Of a stretch of 12,814 nucleotides of DNA, positions 11,924-12,814 are shown in pieces (within the stretch, counting starts at the first letter, position 1; each line of letters starts with the position of its first letter). Position numbers and translations under genes: made by a program. This DNA comes from CAVPPA01 sp050730755 (GTDB taxonomy: Bacteria; Patescibacteriota; Saccharimonadia; Saccharimonadales; UBA4665). The DNA is taken from contig JBOHNR010000015.1 in the NCBI GenBank assembly GCA_050730755.1, positions 1-12,814 of the forward strand, in the 5' to 3' direction. Under the pieces are notes generated by a model, which was not told the DNA's origin, did no database searches, and worked only from the letters and a program-made list of their open reading frames with translations.

Positions 11924-12814
11924 GAGGCGTAAGGAGCCATGCGGGGACGCAGGGCATTGAGTATAATAATGACATCAATAATTTCTCTAATAATTGCGCC
12001 TGTAACTGGCGCAATTAAGCCAGTTACAGAAATCAGCATTAAAGCTATACTGATGCCAACCCCAATGGCCACACTTTGCTTAATAATATGAAACGACCAC
12101 TTGGCTAAAATTATAGCTCGGGCAGCATAACTTAAATCATCCTTCATGATGATAACATCAGCTGCATGACTAGCGGCTGTTTGACCACTAGCGCCAATAA
12201 TTATTCCAACGTCGGCAGCAGTTAAGGCGGTCGAGTCAGTTATTCCGCTACCAATAAAAATAACTGGTCTTTCTTCAATTGATTCCATAGCGTGCAGCTC
12301 ATCGCCTGGATGGGCTTCAGCTTTAATGTCGGTAATACCCAGTCGTTTGGCAAACTGTGTGGCGGCTGTCTGATGATCGGTTGTTACTAATAAAACCCGT
12401 AAAACCCCAAGACCGGCTAGTGTTATCAATGTTGATTTTATGCCAGGGCGTAGACTATCGGTAAATGTGATATAACCAGCAAGCTCGCCATTAATAGCAA
12501 TAAACGTTACAGTTTGGGTAATTTGTTTCGGTTTGAACTGCTCAGGTATTGTTATGTTACGTTTCTGTATTAATTCCAAGCGACCGATAACGATCTCTTT
12601 ATTATTAATTCTAGCTTCCAAGCCAGAACCAGTAATTTCTTGGACGTGTTTAGCCTTTAAAAGTCTAAGTTTGTTAGATGTCACTTCAGCCGTAACCGCC
12701 CGAGCCAATATATTGTTAGACCGTTGCTGAACGCTCCCGGCATAAATCAGCACTTCTTGCTTAGTGAAGGGCTTAAAGGCGACAATATTATCAACTTTCG
12801 CCGCTTCGTTACTC
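11920..12814 (-). CDS. P-type ATPase, C-terminal part (partial; N-terminus off the right edge), divergent catalytic motifs
   Basis: The open frame runs from the window edge (first full codon at 12813) to TAG at 11920-11922; 297 residues are visible. An in-frame GTG at 12753 is internal, since similar sequence continues upstream of it. Domain order fits the P1B (heavy-metal) type: nucleotide-binding domain (about 15-80, with GSG loop), phosphorylation domain (about 110-225), and two final membrane helices (about 235-290) ending LNALRP. The DKTGT phosphorylation site and the metal-binding helices lie outside. The HP of the N domain is replaced (RSNNI), TGD reads TTD, the PxxK lysine is Glu (PGDE) and GDGxND reads GSGITD. 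It may be a pseudoenzyme or an unusual subfamily. Metal specificity cannot be inferred. It overlaps the kinase gene by 4 nt tail-to-tail. Confidence 0.82.
   Translation of the reverse strand, partial: SNEAAKVDNIVAFKPFTKQEVLIYAGSVQQRSNNILARAVTAEVTSNKLRLLKAKHVQEITGSGLEARINNKEIVIGRLELIQKRNITIPEQFKPKQITQTVTFIAINGELAGYITFTDSLRPGIKSTLITLAGLGVLRVLLVTTDHQTAATQFAKRLGITDIKAEAHPGDELHAMESIEERPVIFIGSGITDSTALTAADVGIIIGASGQTAASHAADVIIMKDDLSYAARAIILAKWSFHIIKQSVAIGVGISIALMLISVTGLIAPVTGAIIREIIDVIIILNALRPRMAPYAS

Noticed and set aside
1..12814. CRISPR arrays, insertion sequences, integrases, toxin-antitoxin or retron elements
   Set aside because: No regularly spaced repeats, transposase or reverse-transcriptase motifs were seen; the genes are ordinary core and pilus genes.

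Overview
The window reads as a compact bacterial chromosome segment with standard-code stops (TGA ends several genes) and moderate GC content. The pilin N-termini, the very short TsaB that starts with an RTD motif instead of DTS, a double PRC-barrel protein next to recX, tight gene spacing and few Shine-Dalgarno sites all suggest a Patescibacteria (CPR) member, most likely Saccharibacteria-like. That assignment is inference from gene style; there is no rRNA here to settle it.

Left region (1-5111, minus strand): a type IV pilus / competence-pilus cluster. In transcription order it holds the assembly ATPase pilB, the inner-membrane platform pilC, a separately promoted major pilin, a strong terminator-like hairpin, and then three overlapping minor prepilins of PilV/GspI, PilW/GspJ and PilX/GspK type. 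The last one runs off the left edge. The I-J-K order matches the tip-initiation complex of pili and type II secretion systems. No prepilin peptidase, PilT or PilMNO gene is in view.

Middle region (5112-8491): pilB diverges from a recA-recX pair (recombinase and its modulator). recX converges, with a 4-nt gap, on an unnamed double PRC-barrel gene. That gene diverges from tsaE-tsaB, two members of the tRNA t6A37 modification machinery. The shared PRC/tsaE promoter region holds a nested inverted repeat.

Right region (8492-12814): a structured leader with a good promoter precedes rny (RNase Y), followed by ymdB, the same pairing seen in Bacillus. Two tandem tRNA-Pro genes (UGG, CGG) follow, then a phytol/dolichol-kinase-like membrane protein whose stop overlaps tail-to-tail with a P-type ATPase gene that enters from the right edge.

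No dramatic new system (CRISPR, toxin cassette, retron, mobile element) is visible. The observations most worth checking are a YmdB with its catalytic GNH histidine replaced by Trp, a P-type ATPase fragment with three signature P-domain motifs altered, the rny leader RNA, and three genes whose -10-like boxes sit 6-7 nt before the ATG with no ribosome-binding site, suggesting leaderless transcripts.
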